From positions 137,321,961-137,385,960 of the forward strand of contig CM030361.1 in NCBI GenBank assembly GCA_017893485.1: a stretch of 64,000 bases of DNA, read 5' to 3'. The first letter of the stretch is position 1; each line of letters starts with the position of its first letter. The DNA comes from Hemerocallis citrina (lineage: Eukaryota > Streptophyta > Magnoliopsida > Asparagales > Asphodelaceae). Position numbers and translations under genes: made by a program. Positions 46,270-57,353 of the stretch are shown in pieces. The notes beneath the pieces are model-generated. The model was given only the letters and a program-made list of their open reading frames with translations. It ran no database searches and was not told the DNA's origin.

Positions 46270-47935
46270 GAGTATCATTCTTTATGTAGCAGGATTTATC
46301 TTGATTAATGGAATAAAAGCAAAAGTTTTATTTGATGCTAGTTGTTCGCATACATTTGTGTATCCAATTAATGGATTTATTTGATGCTAATTAATGGATT
46401 TGTCTTGGAGGAACTACCAGGGTTACCGCCGCAGTGAGATGTTGAGTTCTGCATCAATGTTCAGCTGGAAAGTGCTCCGATTTCTAAGGCTCAGTACTGG
46501 ATGGCACCGGTGGAGCAGGATGAAGTTAAGAAGCAGATTGAGAAATTACTAGTAAGGGATTCATCAAGCCGAGTACTTCGCCGTGGGGTGTTGTTAGTGA
46601 AAAAGAAGGATGGTTCAATGAGGATGTGCATTGACTACCGGGAGTTGAATAGGGTGACTATTCAGAACAAGTATCCGTTTTCACGGATTGATGATCTGTT
46701 TGATAGGCTTCAGGGAGCAGTTGTATTTTTGAAGATTGATCTGCGTTCAGGGTATCATCAGGTCCAAGTTAAAGAAGAAGATGTGAGAAAGACAACTTTC
46801 AGAACTCATGATAGACTCTATGAGTTTTTGGTGATGCCATTCGGGGTGACGAATGCGCCGACAGTGTTTATGGACATGATGAACCGGATTTTAAAGTCAT
46901 TTATTGATTCCTTCGTGGTGGTATTCATTGATGATATTCTGGTACAGTCAAAGTCAGAGGAAGAGCACTCTAAGCACTTGGCAGAGGTATTGAAGAAATT
47001 ACAGGAGCATAACTTGTATGCCAAGCTGTCGAAGTGTGGGTTTTGGAAGTTCGCGGTCGCTTTTCTTGGTCATATCCTTTCTACGGAGGGAGTGGCCACC
47101 GATCCTTAGAAGGTTGGAGCAGTGAAGAATTGGCCCAGGCCGACGATAGTGAAGGAAGTCAGGAGTTTCTTGGGTTTGGCCGGGTACTACAAGAGATTCA
47201 TTCAGGGCTACGCACAGATCGCAGTTCCTTTGACGGGGCTGACTCAGAAGAATGTAGCATTCACTTGGACTGATAAGTGTGAGGTGAATTTCCTAGAGCT
47301 AAAGGAGAGGTTGACGACTGTGCCTATCCTAGCTTTGCCGCAAGCTGGGATGGACTATGATATCTTCAGTGATGCGTCACTCAGGGGTTTGGGGTGCGTC
47401 TTGATGCAGGAAGGGAATGTTATTGCATATGGTTCGAGGCAATTGTGTCCGTATGAGAAGAACTATCTGACGCACGATCTGGAATTGGCAGCTATTATCT
47501 TTGTCTTGAAGTACTGAAGGCATTATGTATATGGAGAGAAGGTCAACATGTATACTGACCACAAGAGCCTGAAGTACATTTACCAGCAGAGGGATCTAAA
47601 TCTTCGTCAGAGGATATGGTTGGAGGTGTTGGAAGATATTCGTCCTGAGATCAAAGTATCATCCGGACAAGGCGAATGTGGTGGCCGATGGGCTTAGTCG
47701 GAAGAGCAGTCTGTCAAGTTTGATCACTACTCAGACAGAGTTGGCAGCAGAGCTAGATCCGGCATATTGAGGCTGTACTGCAGGGTTTGGGAGCATCTTT
47801 GGCTCAGTTGAGGTTGCAGCCTTCTTTGAAAAAGAAGATTATGGAGGGTCAGAAATCAGATGTAGAGATTCGGAGAATGTTGCAGCAAGCTTCCGAAGGT
47901 AGTTCCTCCAAGACAAATCCATTAAGCCGGCTTCC
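46270..47935 (+). pseudogene. Pol remnant of the Tekay-like element: protease, reverse transcriptase, RNase H
   Basis: A protease fragment (VLFDASCSHTFVYP, 46328-46369) is followed by a deletion. The reverse transcriptase (46430-47109) contains [31 protein letters not shown] and the catalytic [10 protein letters not shown] near 46925-46955. A TAG at 47107-47109 precedes the connection and RNase H part ([54 protein letters not shown]). A frameshift near 47640 precedes YHPDKANVVADGLSRKS. The frame then breaks off at 47937 into LTR sequence, so no integrase or chromodomain remains. Confidence 0.9.
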
Positions 47936-47937
47936 GA

Positions 47938-50083
47938 AGATTGACTTTGTTTTCGGGTCTGATGATGAACAAACCAAAAGTGGATTTTTGGGTGTTTGTG
48001 AAGTTTCGATTGAATTTGGGTTTTCTATTGATACTGAGATTGAATTAAACAATATACTACTCATATACAATGAGTTCTGATGAAGTTACTGATACATATA
48101 CACATCTATACACATATAAATAAATATATATGTATATATTTTCCTGATTTGAAGATTTTGTTGAAAAATTGCTCTTTTGAAAATTTGTTGAAAGTTTGAT
48201 TTGATTTATGAAATCCAGTATGTTAGACAAGTTGTATTTGATCATCTCAGGGTTTTAACTTTACAAATTCATGCATTTAAAGAATTTAAATTAGGTATTA
48301 GTTGTGAGGAACACGAATTTTAAAGCTGACTAGGTATCAGCCGTCGGTCGACTGCCCCTATTTGAACTAAGGGTGAAAGTCGACTGTCAATTATTGGGTT
48401 TCGGATTTTTAGCATGTCAGTTGACCGCCACTTTTTAAACTAAGATGTCGGTCGACCGACAGCTGCTGTGCTGATGGTTTCGTTGAGTTTTGCTGTTGTT
48501 TTCTTGAACGACTATTTATTCGAACTTATGGATTATTGATTTACTGTTTTAGATGAAGTTTTTGCTATAGATTACTGTATTTTACAGAGTTATGTTTTGA
48601 TTATAATAGTGTTTAACTTGTATTTCTACGGCTTTAGAAAGCGAAATATATACGGTTTTCGAAGGATTGATGTCTTGTGATTTTTATGACTTCAAAATGT
48701 GAAATTCAGTTGTTTAAGAGATATATTCTCAAATTTTATTTTAGGAAACTTTGTGAGTATTTAGGTAAATTTGGGATTATTGATTTAAAGAAGTTTCTTA
48801 ATATGATGAATTGATAATGGAATTAAGAGTTTAAATGAAAGATTTTGTGTTGATGTTTGAGTTGTGAGTCTCTAGAGGTTGAGTGGGATTCTTGTAAACT
48901 GGCAGATGAGATTTTATGGATCTTGGCCAGTTGAGACCTTGGTGTTGTTTTAGTGAAATTAAGTCCGGCAGGGTACACCAACTCCAGGGAGGGGAAATCA
49001 TGTTTTAATTAATAATAATCAACCTAAGGACAAGCACTAGTGGAGATGTGACAGAATTTGGGAAACGTAAGTATGGGCTCTGTTGTTAGTCCAACGGATG
49101 AATTCCAGACTGTGTGTTGTTGTGTCCCTTGCGTATTCACGTGTAGAGGGTCGGCAAGCCTATTCACGGAATATCTAGAGGACAGTTAGTATGTTCGCGT
49201 GTCGTGGGTCGGCAGGCCTATTCACGAAACATACGGTGCATTCGCGCATCAAGGGTCGGTAGGCCTATTCGCGGAATGTACTGTGTATTTGCACGTCGAG
49301 GATCAGCCGGCCTTTCCGTGGGGTACACGGCAAGGAGGTGATTCTCTAGAGTTAGAGCTATGCTTACATGATACTTGCACATCGAGGGTCATTTAGGCCT
49401 TTTCGTGGAGTATTCTAGATCATGTTTCTATTACCGTAATAGGATTAGTTGTATAACGAGAGATTAAACCCTATAAAGTGGAGAACGATAAGGGATTGCA
49501 TCGGACCTATGCAGTATGAAATGCATAGAATCCGACAAGTATGCATTAGAGAGTCATTATACTGCATTTGTGTTTTCTTGACTTGTATTATGCATGATGT
49601 TTTTTGTTATCCTACACTTGACACTTAGCTTAGTTTCACTTTATGTTTTCATGCTTTATTTATCGTTATTTCATATTCTGTCTTGTTATTACTGTGGGAA
49701 TGTGTTGGTTTTAAATTTATTCTTTATGCTTCATTTAAATTGTATTTCGTTTGATGTCACTCACACCGTTATGGCTGACCCCTGTAGTTTTGGGGGTTAG
49801 GGTTATCTCTAGCCTCATATTTTACAGGTAGGTACCGTTAGCTTGGAATTTGATGCATGTAGTAGAATGATAATATAGCTTATGCAAATTGTAAAAGAAT
49901 GTGTTGTAAAAGAAAGAAAATGTAATTCAAGGTGCTAATTTTTCACTGTGCTATGTAAAGAATTGATGTAATGAAAGTTGAAAATTTTTCTGTGTTTGCT
50001 ATGTTTATTATAATATTGAGGTAGATGTTGGGAATTGTGCCACGCATTTTCATGTTTATTTATTGAAAATTTGGGGTGCTACA
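47938..50083 (+). repeat. 3' LTR of the Tekay-like element, lacking its first ~1.25 kb
   Basis: Begins at AGATTGACTTTG, matching about 32764 of the 5' LTR, and runs to GGTGCTACA at 50083. It lacks CACTA1 and so preserves the pre-insertion site. The palindrome at 48446-48461 is conserved. Confidence 0.9.
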
Positions 50084-50088
50084 TAAGG
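50084..50088. repeat. Tekay-like element right target-site duplication TAAGG
   Basis: Matches 31511-31515 exactly. Confidence 0.9.
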
Positions 50089-50205
50089 TTCTTTAAGAGC
50101 ATGAGAAATTCAAATCTTAATGACTATCTATGTTTCTTAAATGTGGATTAAACGAAATTAAATATCCATTGGTTATTCTAGTTTAGGGCTCGCTCTATAA
50201 AGATA

Positions 50206-50479
50206 CTAGTAATTTACACGTGTGATGCACGTCTTAATTAATAATATATATATTTTTTAAAGTAAAAATTTTGACATAGTCTGGCCTCGAACCTGAGACC
50301 TCTTTTATATTAGTTATGTATGGACAATGCACATCATAATAATTTCATTAAAAATATAAAAATTTTGGCGTAGTAAGGACTCGAACCTGAAACCTCTTTC
50401 ATATTAATTATGTACGTGTGTCACATGGGTTGGTAGATTGATAAATGACACTAAGGCATTTTCCCATTATAATATTAGA
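50206..50479 (-). mobile_element. Putative non-autonomous mini-Helitron (about 274 bp)
   Basis: On the minus strand it starts TCTAATATTATAATGGG and ends with the hairpin ACGTGCATCACACGT, eight bases, then CTAG followed by T. These are Helitron-style termini (5' TC, 3' hairpin and CTRR, insertion at A/T). Inside are two diverged about 100-bp copies of a segment with CTCGAACCTGAGACCTC. No coding capacity and no target duplication, as expected. Confidence 0.5.
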
Positions 50480-51065
50480 GGTTTGAGATTAGAGATTAGA
50501 GATATATCCTTAAGGCATGGAGATGTATCAGAATGTAACTGTAAAATTCTCTGCCCGATTACAGCTTCGGAGTTTTAGTATAGTTGCTAGATCTCAAATT
50601 GAATGGTTTACAATAGTAGGGTCAGTTTCATGTCACTGAATATGGATTTTGTGCTTGAAACTTATCATGACCTTTATTCCTTCAATATTGGTCCCATATT
50701 TGAATTACAGATGGTCAGCTATCAATAGTAGAGGTGGGATGGGTGAGATGAGTTATGGTGGGGTGCGAGAGAAATGAGGTAGGACCATCAAGTTTATATA
50801 GTTGATAGCAAAGCCATGCTAGCTCACTCTGACCAACTTTGTGTTGGGACCATTAAATGCGAATTTTTTTAAAAGTTTATCTACCTTCAAAGATAGATAA
50901 ACTTGTGTTGGGATCTATAAAGTCGCCTCATATCGGATTCATATCTTTTCTATCATCATTGCTCTCTACTATTATCATGTGTGAAGACTGGTGATCATTG
51001 GACTAGTATAACTCAGGTGCGTATACTCTTACTTCTTTATGCTATTATAATGCAAGAAGGATGAA
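50480..51065. other. Gene-flanking DNA without recognised features
   Basis: Moderately AT-rich; no coding frame or element identified. Confidence 0.5.
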
Positions 51066-51110
51066 ACTAGTTATTAATTTCATGTGTGATGCACGTATTA
51101 AATAATCTAT
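51066..51110 (-). mobile_element. Helitron-like 3' end fragment
   Basis: Minus strand shows ACGTGCATCACACATG, then CTAGT, closely similar to the 3' end at 50206-50235. The 5' part is not seen. Confidence 0.35.
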
Positions 51111-51250
51111 GTTAGAATGAGGTCACAATAGAAAGTGAAAGAGAAAGGAGGGAGAAGAGGCTGCTCTTTGCCATTGTCCTGATCTGTAGAAAGTGGTCAC
51201 GGGTTGTTCTTGACTTCACAGGCCTCCTAAATCTATCTAGGATCTTGCAC

Positions 51251-51253
<3 letters not shown>

Positions 51254-51305
<52 letters not shown>
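51254..51305. repeat. Compound microsatellite (CT)n(CA)n
   Basis: About 18 CT units followed by about eight CA units. Confidence 0.95.
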
Positions 51306-52214
51306 TTGCTATTGTATTCATTACATCACAAACACAATTAGAAAGTAGAAACATGTGATTGTACGTATCATCCATGCAAAATTTGCCAAGAAACAATTTA
51401 TTATAGATGAAGCAAAAGAGGTACATATATACATGGTTGTTTGTTTCATTCTTGTAAATGAGTATTTTCATACCATTAATTAAATTCTTTAATGGTATCA
51501 TTAGATAAAAACTGCGAAAAGAAAATAATATATATAAAAATTATATTGTAATTTCTTATTTGAGAAAAGAAATGTGTATATAGATTATTCTTGCGACACA
51601 TGCAAAATATTAGATTTGCTAGTCTTAGAGTGGATTAATTGAATTTGAATGGGATGTAAGTCGATCGAGTCATATAAACTAAAACTACCATTTATGTTTT
51701 ACTGACTATTATGCTCTAGTTACTTGCTAGCTAGGTAGTTCTCTTTTGTAATTATATAAAGTTTAAAGCGAGGTTGAAATCAAGTTGATAACTTTCACAA
51801 TATTCTATGTATATATATAGAGAGAGATTTGATCAAATAAACAACCTCACCCTAGAGTAGTCTAGACAACTCAAGAACTGATTTTCTAGTAAGCTTGTTT
51901 GTTAAATAACGATGGATATCTGGTGGTGATTAAAAAAGAATTTGTTGGTAGGTAAACATACATGAATAATATACTACTGCACATGCATGCAAGGAAAGGG
52001 AAGCTAGCTTCTGTTGATTGGTGAATGGTTAACCTTTATTTAATTCGATTATTTCTGTCATTCCTATGTAATATTGATTTCATAATTTATATATATATAT
52101 ATATTTTAAGTTTCTGAGGTGGGTGAAATATTGTTGACTTAATCCAGGTGAAACAAGAATGTGTAAGTGAATGTGTAATTACATGAAGAGTTTGATGGGC
52201 TTGCGATTGTATAT
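51306..52214. other. AT-rich intergenic DNA
   Basis: Contains only short TA runs (51808-51822, 52088-52103); no gene recognised. Confidence 0.5.
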
Positions 52215-52436
52215 ATGTATGTGTGTGTGTTATGGGAGAGGATGTGATCAGTGTATACAGAGCTACAATTTTGTATACTGTCTCTCTCTCTCTCTCTCTC
52301 TATATGTGTGTGTGTTATGATCAGTGTATACAGAGCTACAATTTTGTGTACTGAGTCTCTCTCTATATGTGTGAGTGTGTGTGTGTGTTATGGGAGAGGA
52401 TATCATCAGTGTATACAGAGCTACAATTTTGTTCAA
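52215..52436. repeat. Three direct repeats of about 75-85 bp with GT and CT microsatellites
   Basis: ATCAGTGTATACAGAGCTAC recurs three times (near 52247, 52320 and 52406), each copy separated by GTGTGTG or CTCTCTC runs. Looks like a unit amplified together with its microsatellite. Confidence 0.85.
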
Positions 52437-52886
52437 CCAAGATAATGCATGCTAATGCCATGCATGACCTTATGAAGAAATAATAACTTTTTCTTTAGTG
52501 AAATATGGTGGTCGGGTCACGGATTTAAGTAAATTTTAAATGAAACTTTGACGGTATCTTGATAATTGATTTTGAGCCATACGACTCAAAATCAGAACAA
52601 GTCAATCGTATCTTGGTTCTAAACTATCCTGGTAGTTTTAATATTTCTCTGCTTTCCTTACCTTTCTATATGTATGATTTATTTATTGTTCGAACAAGGC
52701 CGTAGAACACACTCATTCAATTACACACACTCTTCAATGTCCCATAATAAGGGACTAAGTTTGCCTGTTGACACGTCTTCGGAACGGTGCACCGGTTTGA
52801 TTATATAAAATAGTTTTAGAGGTCAGCAAATTAATTGAAGTAAAAAATATATTATATGAGGAAGCAGCATATCTATTTTTAAGCTC

Positions 52887-53174
52887 AATCTCTTTCTCTT
52901 GGAGGGCGAGTTACACTGAATAATTCAATTCTCTCTAACCTACCAACATATTATTTCTCCTCCGTTGAAATGCTCAAATGAGTTATCCTAAGAATTGATC
53001 GGGCTAGGAAACGGTTCCTATGGAAAGGAGCGGATACGGACCAAGGAGTGTATCATCTCATCAGGTGGAAAAAAGTGTGCATGAAGAAGAAGCCCGGGGG
53101 GCTAGGCATCGTTGACCTTAGAGACATGAACTTAGTCTTACTAGAAAAATCATGGTGGAAGGTGTTCCTAGGGC
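52887..53174 (+). pseudogene. LINE reverse transcriptase fragment
   Basis: The frame reads SLGGRVTLNNSILSNLPTYY, a TGA, then ILRIDRARKRFLWKG, HLIRWKKVCMKKKPGGLGIV and LRDMNLVLLEKSWWKVF. This is the conserved segment following the reverse transcriptase core in plant L1-like ORF2. About 96 codons remain. It ends at 53174 where unrelated sequence starts. No poly(A) or target duplication identified, so it is an old fragment. Confidence 0.85.
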
Positions 53175-54128
53175 TGTAAATCGGACCGGACGGGATCAGA
53201 CAGCCATATGTTGAAGCTCGGACCGAAATTCTACTCGGACGGTTTTATGTCCGGCTCGGCGTCTTCTTGATCATTACTTTGAACTTACCTGGAATGCATA
53301 TAGTTTGTTAGAAACACTGCGTAGAGTTTTTTTTTTACTTCAGCATCACTTTTAGATGCTTGTAATAGTTATGCAATGACATAATCATATAGGTTTTATA
53401 GAGCTTACTCTAATTCCATAACCACTATGAGCATGACTAAATACAATGGTAACTACAGGTGTGAAGATATCTACAATACCAATAATCTAAATATTTATTT
53501 GTCTGAGACTCAGTTTGCAATTGAAATAGCTCTTATTATTATTTCAACCAAAATGTAATACATGAAGTTCTCAAAACTCCAATTCTAACTAATCATTTCT
53601 TTTATCTCCACTTTGTCTCCCTATTGCACCTTTATAATAAAAAACCAAAATGGATCAATAACAAATTTACTTTAGCTGTCTTTCTTGAGTGGGGAATTTG
53701 CATCCTTCACTGGTAAACTCCAGTCATCTCATTCCTATATATCCAAATATACACTAAAAGTTCTTATATGTTATGTTATCCATAGTTTCTAATAACCAGT
53801 GAAGGGAATACTTCATGATAGTATGATCTCTTGCATATTTGCCAAGTTATTTTAGGTTGCTGATCAGCTTACCTGTCCTGCTATGGTTTGGAAGCCCAAA
53901 TTGAGGCCACCACAATCCATCTTCACTTGCGTACACCTTAAATCAAAACCTATAAAAAAACTCATCAAATAATTTACCAAATTAAAAATTTTTAAACCCA
54001 AAAATAAAACAATCATTAAATAAATAGGATAAAGAGAGAGAGAAATTGGAGTTATGGGGTTTGGGGAATAGAGAGAGCAAACTGATATGAATATGAGAGA
54101 GTAAAAAAAATATAAATAAATAAAGGAG
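53175..54128. other. Intergenic DNA with no recognised gene
   Basis: A short CCGGACGG-rich stretch (53180-53265) with imperfect TCGGACCGGACGG repeats, then AT-rich sequence. Confidence 0.5.
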
Positions 54129-54163
54129 TTTTTTTTTTTTTTTTTTGGGGGGGGGGGGGGGGG
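54129..54163. repeat. Poly(T)-poly(G) homopolymer pair
   Basis: About 18 T followed by 17 G. Length is likely variable or uncertain in assembly. Confidence 0.8.
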
Positions 54164-54791
54164 ATTTTAAATTGAGTTTTGAGAGAAATTTTTTTGGAGG
54201 AAAAATATTATTTGAGAGCTTAGATCTGGATCATTGATATCCTTACTATTAATGCAGAGCCGATTGATATTTTTTCTTTGTGTTTCATTATATAGTTTTG
54301 GTGCAAAGTGGCTCGAGTCCTTGACCTCAGCTTGCACAATAGCAAGAGGCTTACCCCTAATAGTACTATTAGGGCACTTGCTATTTTCTTTATTTTGAGG
54401 AGTTGACATAGACTTTGTTTATGAAAAGCACTGCTATTAAAGAAAATTAAGCTCCGAAATTATGGTAAAGACGAAGGTTCAGTATCTATATTAATTTTAA
54501 AACGCACCTGCATTGGGGGTTATTTAGAGACCGGGACTACACGCTAATAGCATATGAAAGACTTTACCACTAGAATAAAACTATGAAGTTACGATCAGCT
54601 TTAAGGTTTATTGTTTTATATTAATTCTAACATATTCTTACCATTAAATATACTACAAGGTAATAACAAAAATAAAGCCGGTTGAGTTAGTAGAACTCAC
54701 TTAGGGTAGTTGGAAATAGAGAGGAAGTAAGGTATATAGAAAGGGACAGTAGAGGAGGAGAAGCATATGATACAGAAGGAAGGGGTGGTAG

Positions 54792-54796
<5 letters not shown>

Positions 54797-54834
<38 letters not shown>
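54797..54834. repeat. (GA)n microsatellite upstream of the NAC gene
   Basis: Nineteen GA units about 310 bp before the start codon. GA repeats in plant promoters can bind GAGA-binding BPC proteins; here this is only a possibility. Confidence 0.9.
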
Positions 54835-54836
<2 letters not shown>

Positions 54837-54923
54837 ACCTCTCATTAGCCAACCGCCCATCTCTTTCCTCTTTTTGAAATGTCAGCCGCTCATCATTTAA
54901 GCAATTTCAACCCTCCCTTTAGT

Positions 54924-54942
54924 TTATAATAATATAGGCCCT
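54924..54942 (+). promoter_or_regulatory. Possible TATA region of the NAC gene
   Basis: TTTATAATAATATAGGCCC about 200 bp before the start codon is the best TATA-like candidate in the last 300 bp, followed by pyrimidine-rich leader. Not decisive. Confidence 0.35.
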
Positions 54943-55141
54943 CCCCACACTAGTTAACTCTTTTTTTCTTCCAATAACTCCTCTATTTCAACCAAGCTTC
55001 CTTTCACGAAGTTGTAGTAATATCACTATTAGTACTGATATCCATCTTTATCCTACTAAGATATCTACTAACCCCCAACTTGCATGTACTAGTCCAAAAC
55101 ACAAATTACATAAAAAGGAATGGAGGGCTGAGAACAAAGTG

Positions 55142-57353
55142 ATGATGAACACCCCCTCCTCTTCCTCCTCAAACAATATGAGCACATATGATGGAAAAGA
55201 TGAGCATGAGCACGACCTTGTGATGCCCGGGTTCCGCTTCCACCCAACTGAGGAGGAGCTTATCCAGTTCTACCTCCGTCGCAAGGTTGAGGGCAAGAGG
55301 TTCAACGTTGAACTCATCACCTTCCTCAGTTTGTACAGCTACGACCCTTGGGAGCTACCAGGTTTAATCAATTATGTTGGATCTGTTTTTTTTTTTTGTT
55401 AATCCTAGGCACCCCAGATCTAGATTTCATGTAGCTAGGCATAATTACGTTTTATTTTCTGTTGCTAAACTAGCTAGTATTTTCCTGTTAGATCTAGAAT
55501 TAATTAGGACCAATAATTTGATAAGTGACATAGTCCAAACTAGAATTGGGTGGTTTTGTTCACCAATATATTTTTTGCAACTTGGAGCTCTCACATGATT
55601 TCCTAATTAATTAAATATACTTGATGACCTAAATTGTAGCATTGGCGGCTATCGGGGAGAAGGAATGGTTCTTCTATGTACCGAGGGATCGCAAGTATAG
55701 GAACGGAGACAGGCCAAACCGGGTAACAACTTCTGGGTATTGGAAGGCGACGGGCGCTGATAGGATGATTCGAGGGGAGGATTCGCGGTCCATTGGGCTG
55801 AAGAAGACACTGGTTTTCTATTTGGGGAAGGCTCCCAAGGGGATCAGAACAAGTTGGACCATGAATGAGTACAGGTTGCCTCAGAGTGATACTGATGATA
55901 AGTATCAGAAGGTAATTAATAATATTAATTAGGGATTTGTAGGTATATATATAGGGTTATATCGTCCCTCTTCTTAATTTGTTTCTTCTGATATTTTGGA
56001 AACTGCTTCCTAGTATGCATGCATATTAATTTTCTTGATTTTATCTTCTCCAATTCTTGATCAGTTTTTGTAAATTATAAGTTTTGTTTGGTTAATTTCT
56101 TGATTGGACCATATATGGTACGTATATATAGTTTCTGGTTTATATATATATGATTTCATTTTTGAAGTAATCAAATCCCTTTCTTTTATGTAAACCCTAA
56201 CTTTGATAATTCTTCTTTGATTTTTAACTTATAAATAACTCTCTTCTTCTTCTTCTTCTTCTTCTTCTTCTTCGATATTTTAGTAAATTCTTCTTTGATC
56301 TGATAATATTTCTTTCTTCTTTTCCTTAGATATTTGGGTATTAATTAATTTTCTGTGGCGTAGAATATATATATATATATTTAATTAATGTCAACCCTAG
56401 CTAATTAAATATAGTCCTTCATTCTCCATTAAATCTTACAGCAAAGCTTGTTTGTCACTAATCCTTGACTGCATGCCTACTTAATTTGATTAAGGATATT
56501 TCTTCTTTTTTTATCTTCGAATTTTCTGAGTAAATAATAATTTGTTGAAAACCCTAATTCAGGTAGTTCATTCATCCCTTGAGAAAATTCGCCTGTTTTG
56601 TTTTATTATTTTCTTCCTCATATCTTTACTTTTCATTTTCTTCCTTCAACTTTTGTGTGAACAGCAATTCCTTTCTAAGAAACCCTAATTTCAGGTCTTC
56701 TTATTCAGTTTGCAGCTTAGCAAATTATTGCCTGCATGTAGTTTTGGTAGTGAACACTTTCCTCATATCTTCACCACCCAAGCCTAATTTCAATTTTCAT
56801 ATACTAGAATGCATTACTTTCCTCTCTCTCCATCTCTTCATTAATGTGCAATTCTTGTTCAATATAGGCTGAGATTTCTTTGTGCCGTGTGTACAAAAGA
56901 CCAGGTGTCGTCGTTGATCAGTACCAACTCCCTGGCAGTCTCTCTTCCAACAAAAAGACATCATCTTCTTCTTCAAAACAAACCCAAACCAACAGTACCA
57001 ACGCAAAAGTACTCAGAGGTGCATCATCCTCTTCATCCACTTCGCAAATCTACTCAATCAACAAAATTCAGCAGCAAAGGGGAGGAGGAACAAGCAGCAT
57101 TAACACCATCTACACTCCTTCAACTTCGACAGAAGGAGACTCAGAAAATATCATCATCAACAATGGTAGCTTCACCTCTCTCCTGCCTTCAAATGCTCAT
57201 AACAATTTTATGGTGGACACTATTCAAAGCTTTCCCATTATTAATCCTTCTGAACCTCAGTTGCTTCCTTTCAACATGGTGCCAATTTCAGACAAGTTAT
57301 GGGAGTGGAATCTACTACATGAGGCTGGGAGGAATTACACAGGTTTCAAGTAA
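55142..57353 (+). CDS. NAC-domain transcription factor, LOV1/NAC035-like
   Basis: DNA-binding transcription factor acting in the nucleus. Three exons, 55142-55361, 55640-55911 and 56868-57353, joined by GT-AG introns, give 325 codons. ATG at 55142 is used; a GTG just before it is not a plausible start. The NAC domain spans about residues 28-178: [13 protein letters not shown] (28-40), YDPWELPA (67-74), [22 protein letters not shown] (81-101), [12 protein letters not shown] (106-117), [11 protein letters not shown] (131-141), W.MNEYRLP (146-154), CRVYKRPGV. The exon layout is the usual one for NAC genes. The C-terminal half is Ser/Asn/Gln-rich, as in activation regions, and ends LWEWNLL...NYTGFK, like LOV1 (Arabidopsis ANAC035, linked to flowering time and cold response). 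Function here is inferred from family resemblance. Confidence 0.93.
56241..56273. repeat. (CTT)n microsatellite in NAC intron 2
   Basis: About eleven CTT units in the 956-bp second intron. Confidence 0.9.

Larger units (their letters stand above)
31516..50083 (+). mobile_element. Tekay/Del-like Ty3/gypsy element, internally deleted, with CACTA1 in its 5' LTR
   Basis: Order: 5' LTR (31516-33829 and 43839-44925, about 3.4 kb without CACTA1), primer site (44930-44941), gag, protease remnant, reverse transcriptase and RNase H remnants, then a partial 3' LTR (47938-50083). TAAGG flanks the whole. The integrase, polypurine tract and first ~1.25 kb of the 3' LTR are missing at one junction. Without CACTA1 the element is about 8.6 kb. 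LTR copies differ at roughly one base in ten over a 200-bp stretch counted by eye. Confidence 0.9.

Noticed and set aside
51112..51501. 129-codon minus-strand frame with an Arg-Glu run
   Set aside because: The run is a translated CT/GA microsatellite; no other support.
54167..54409. 80-codon minus-strand frame
   Set aside because: No recognisable domain, AT-rich neighbourhood, no start or splice support.
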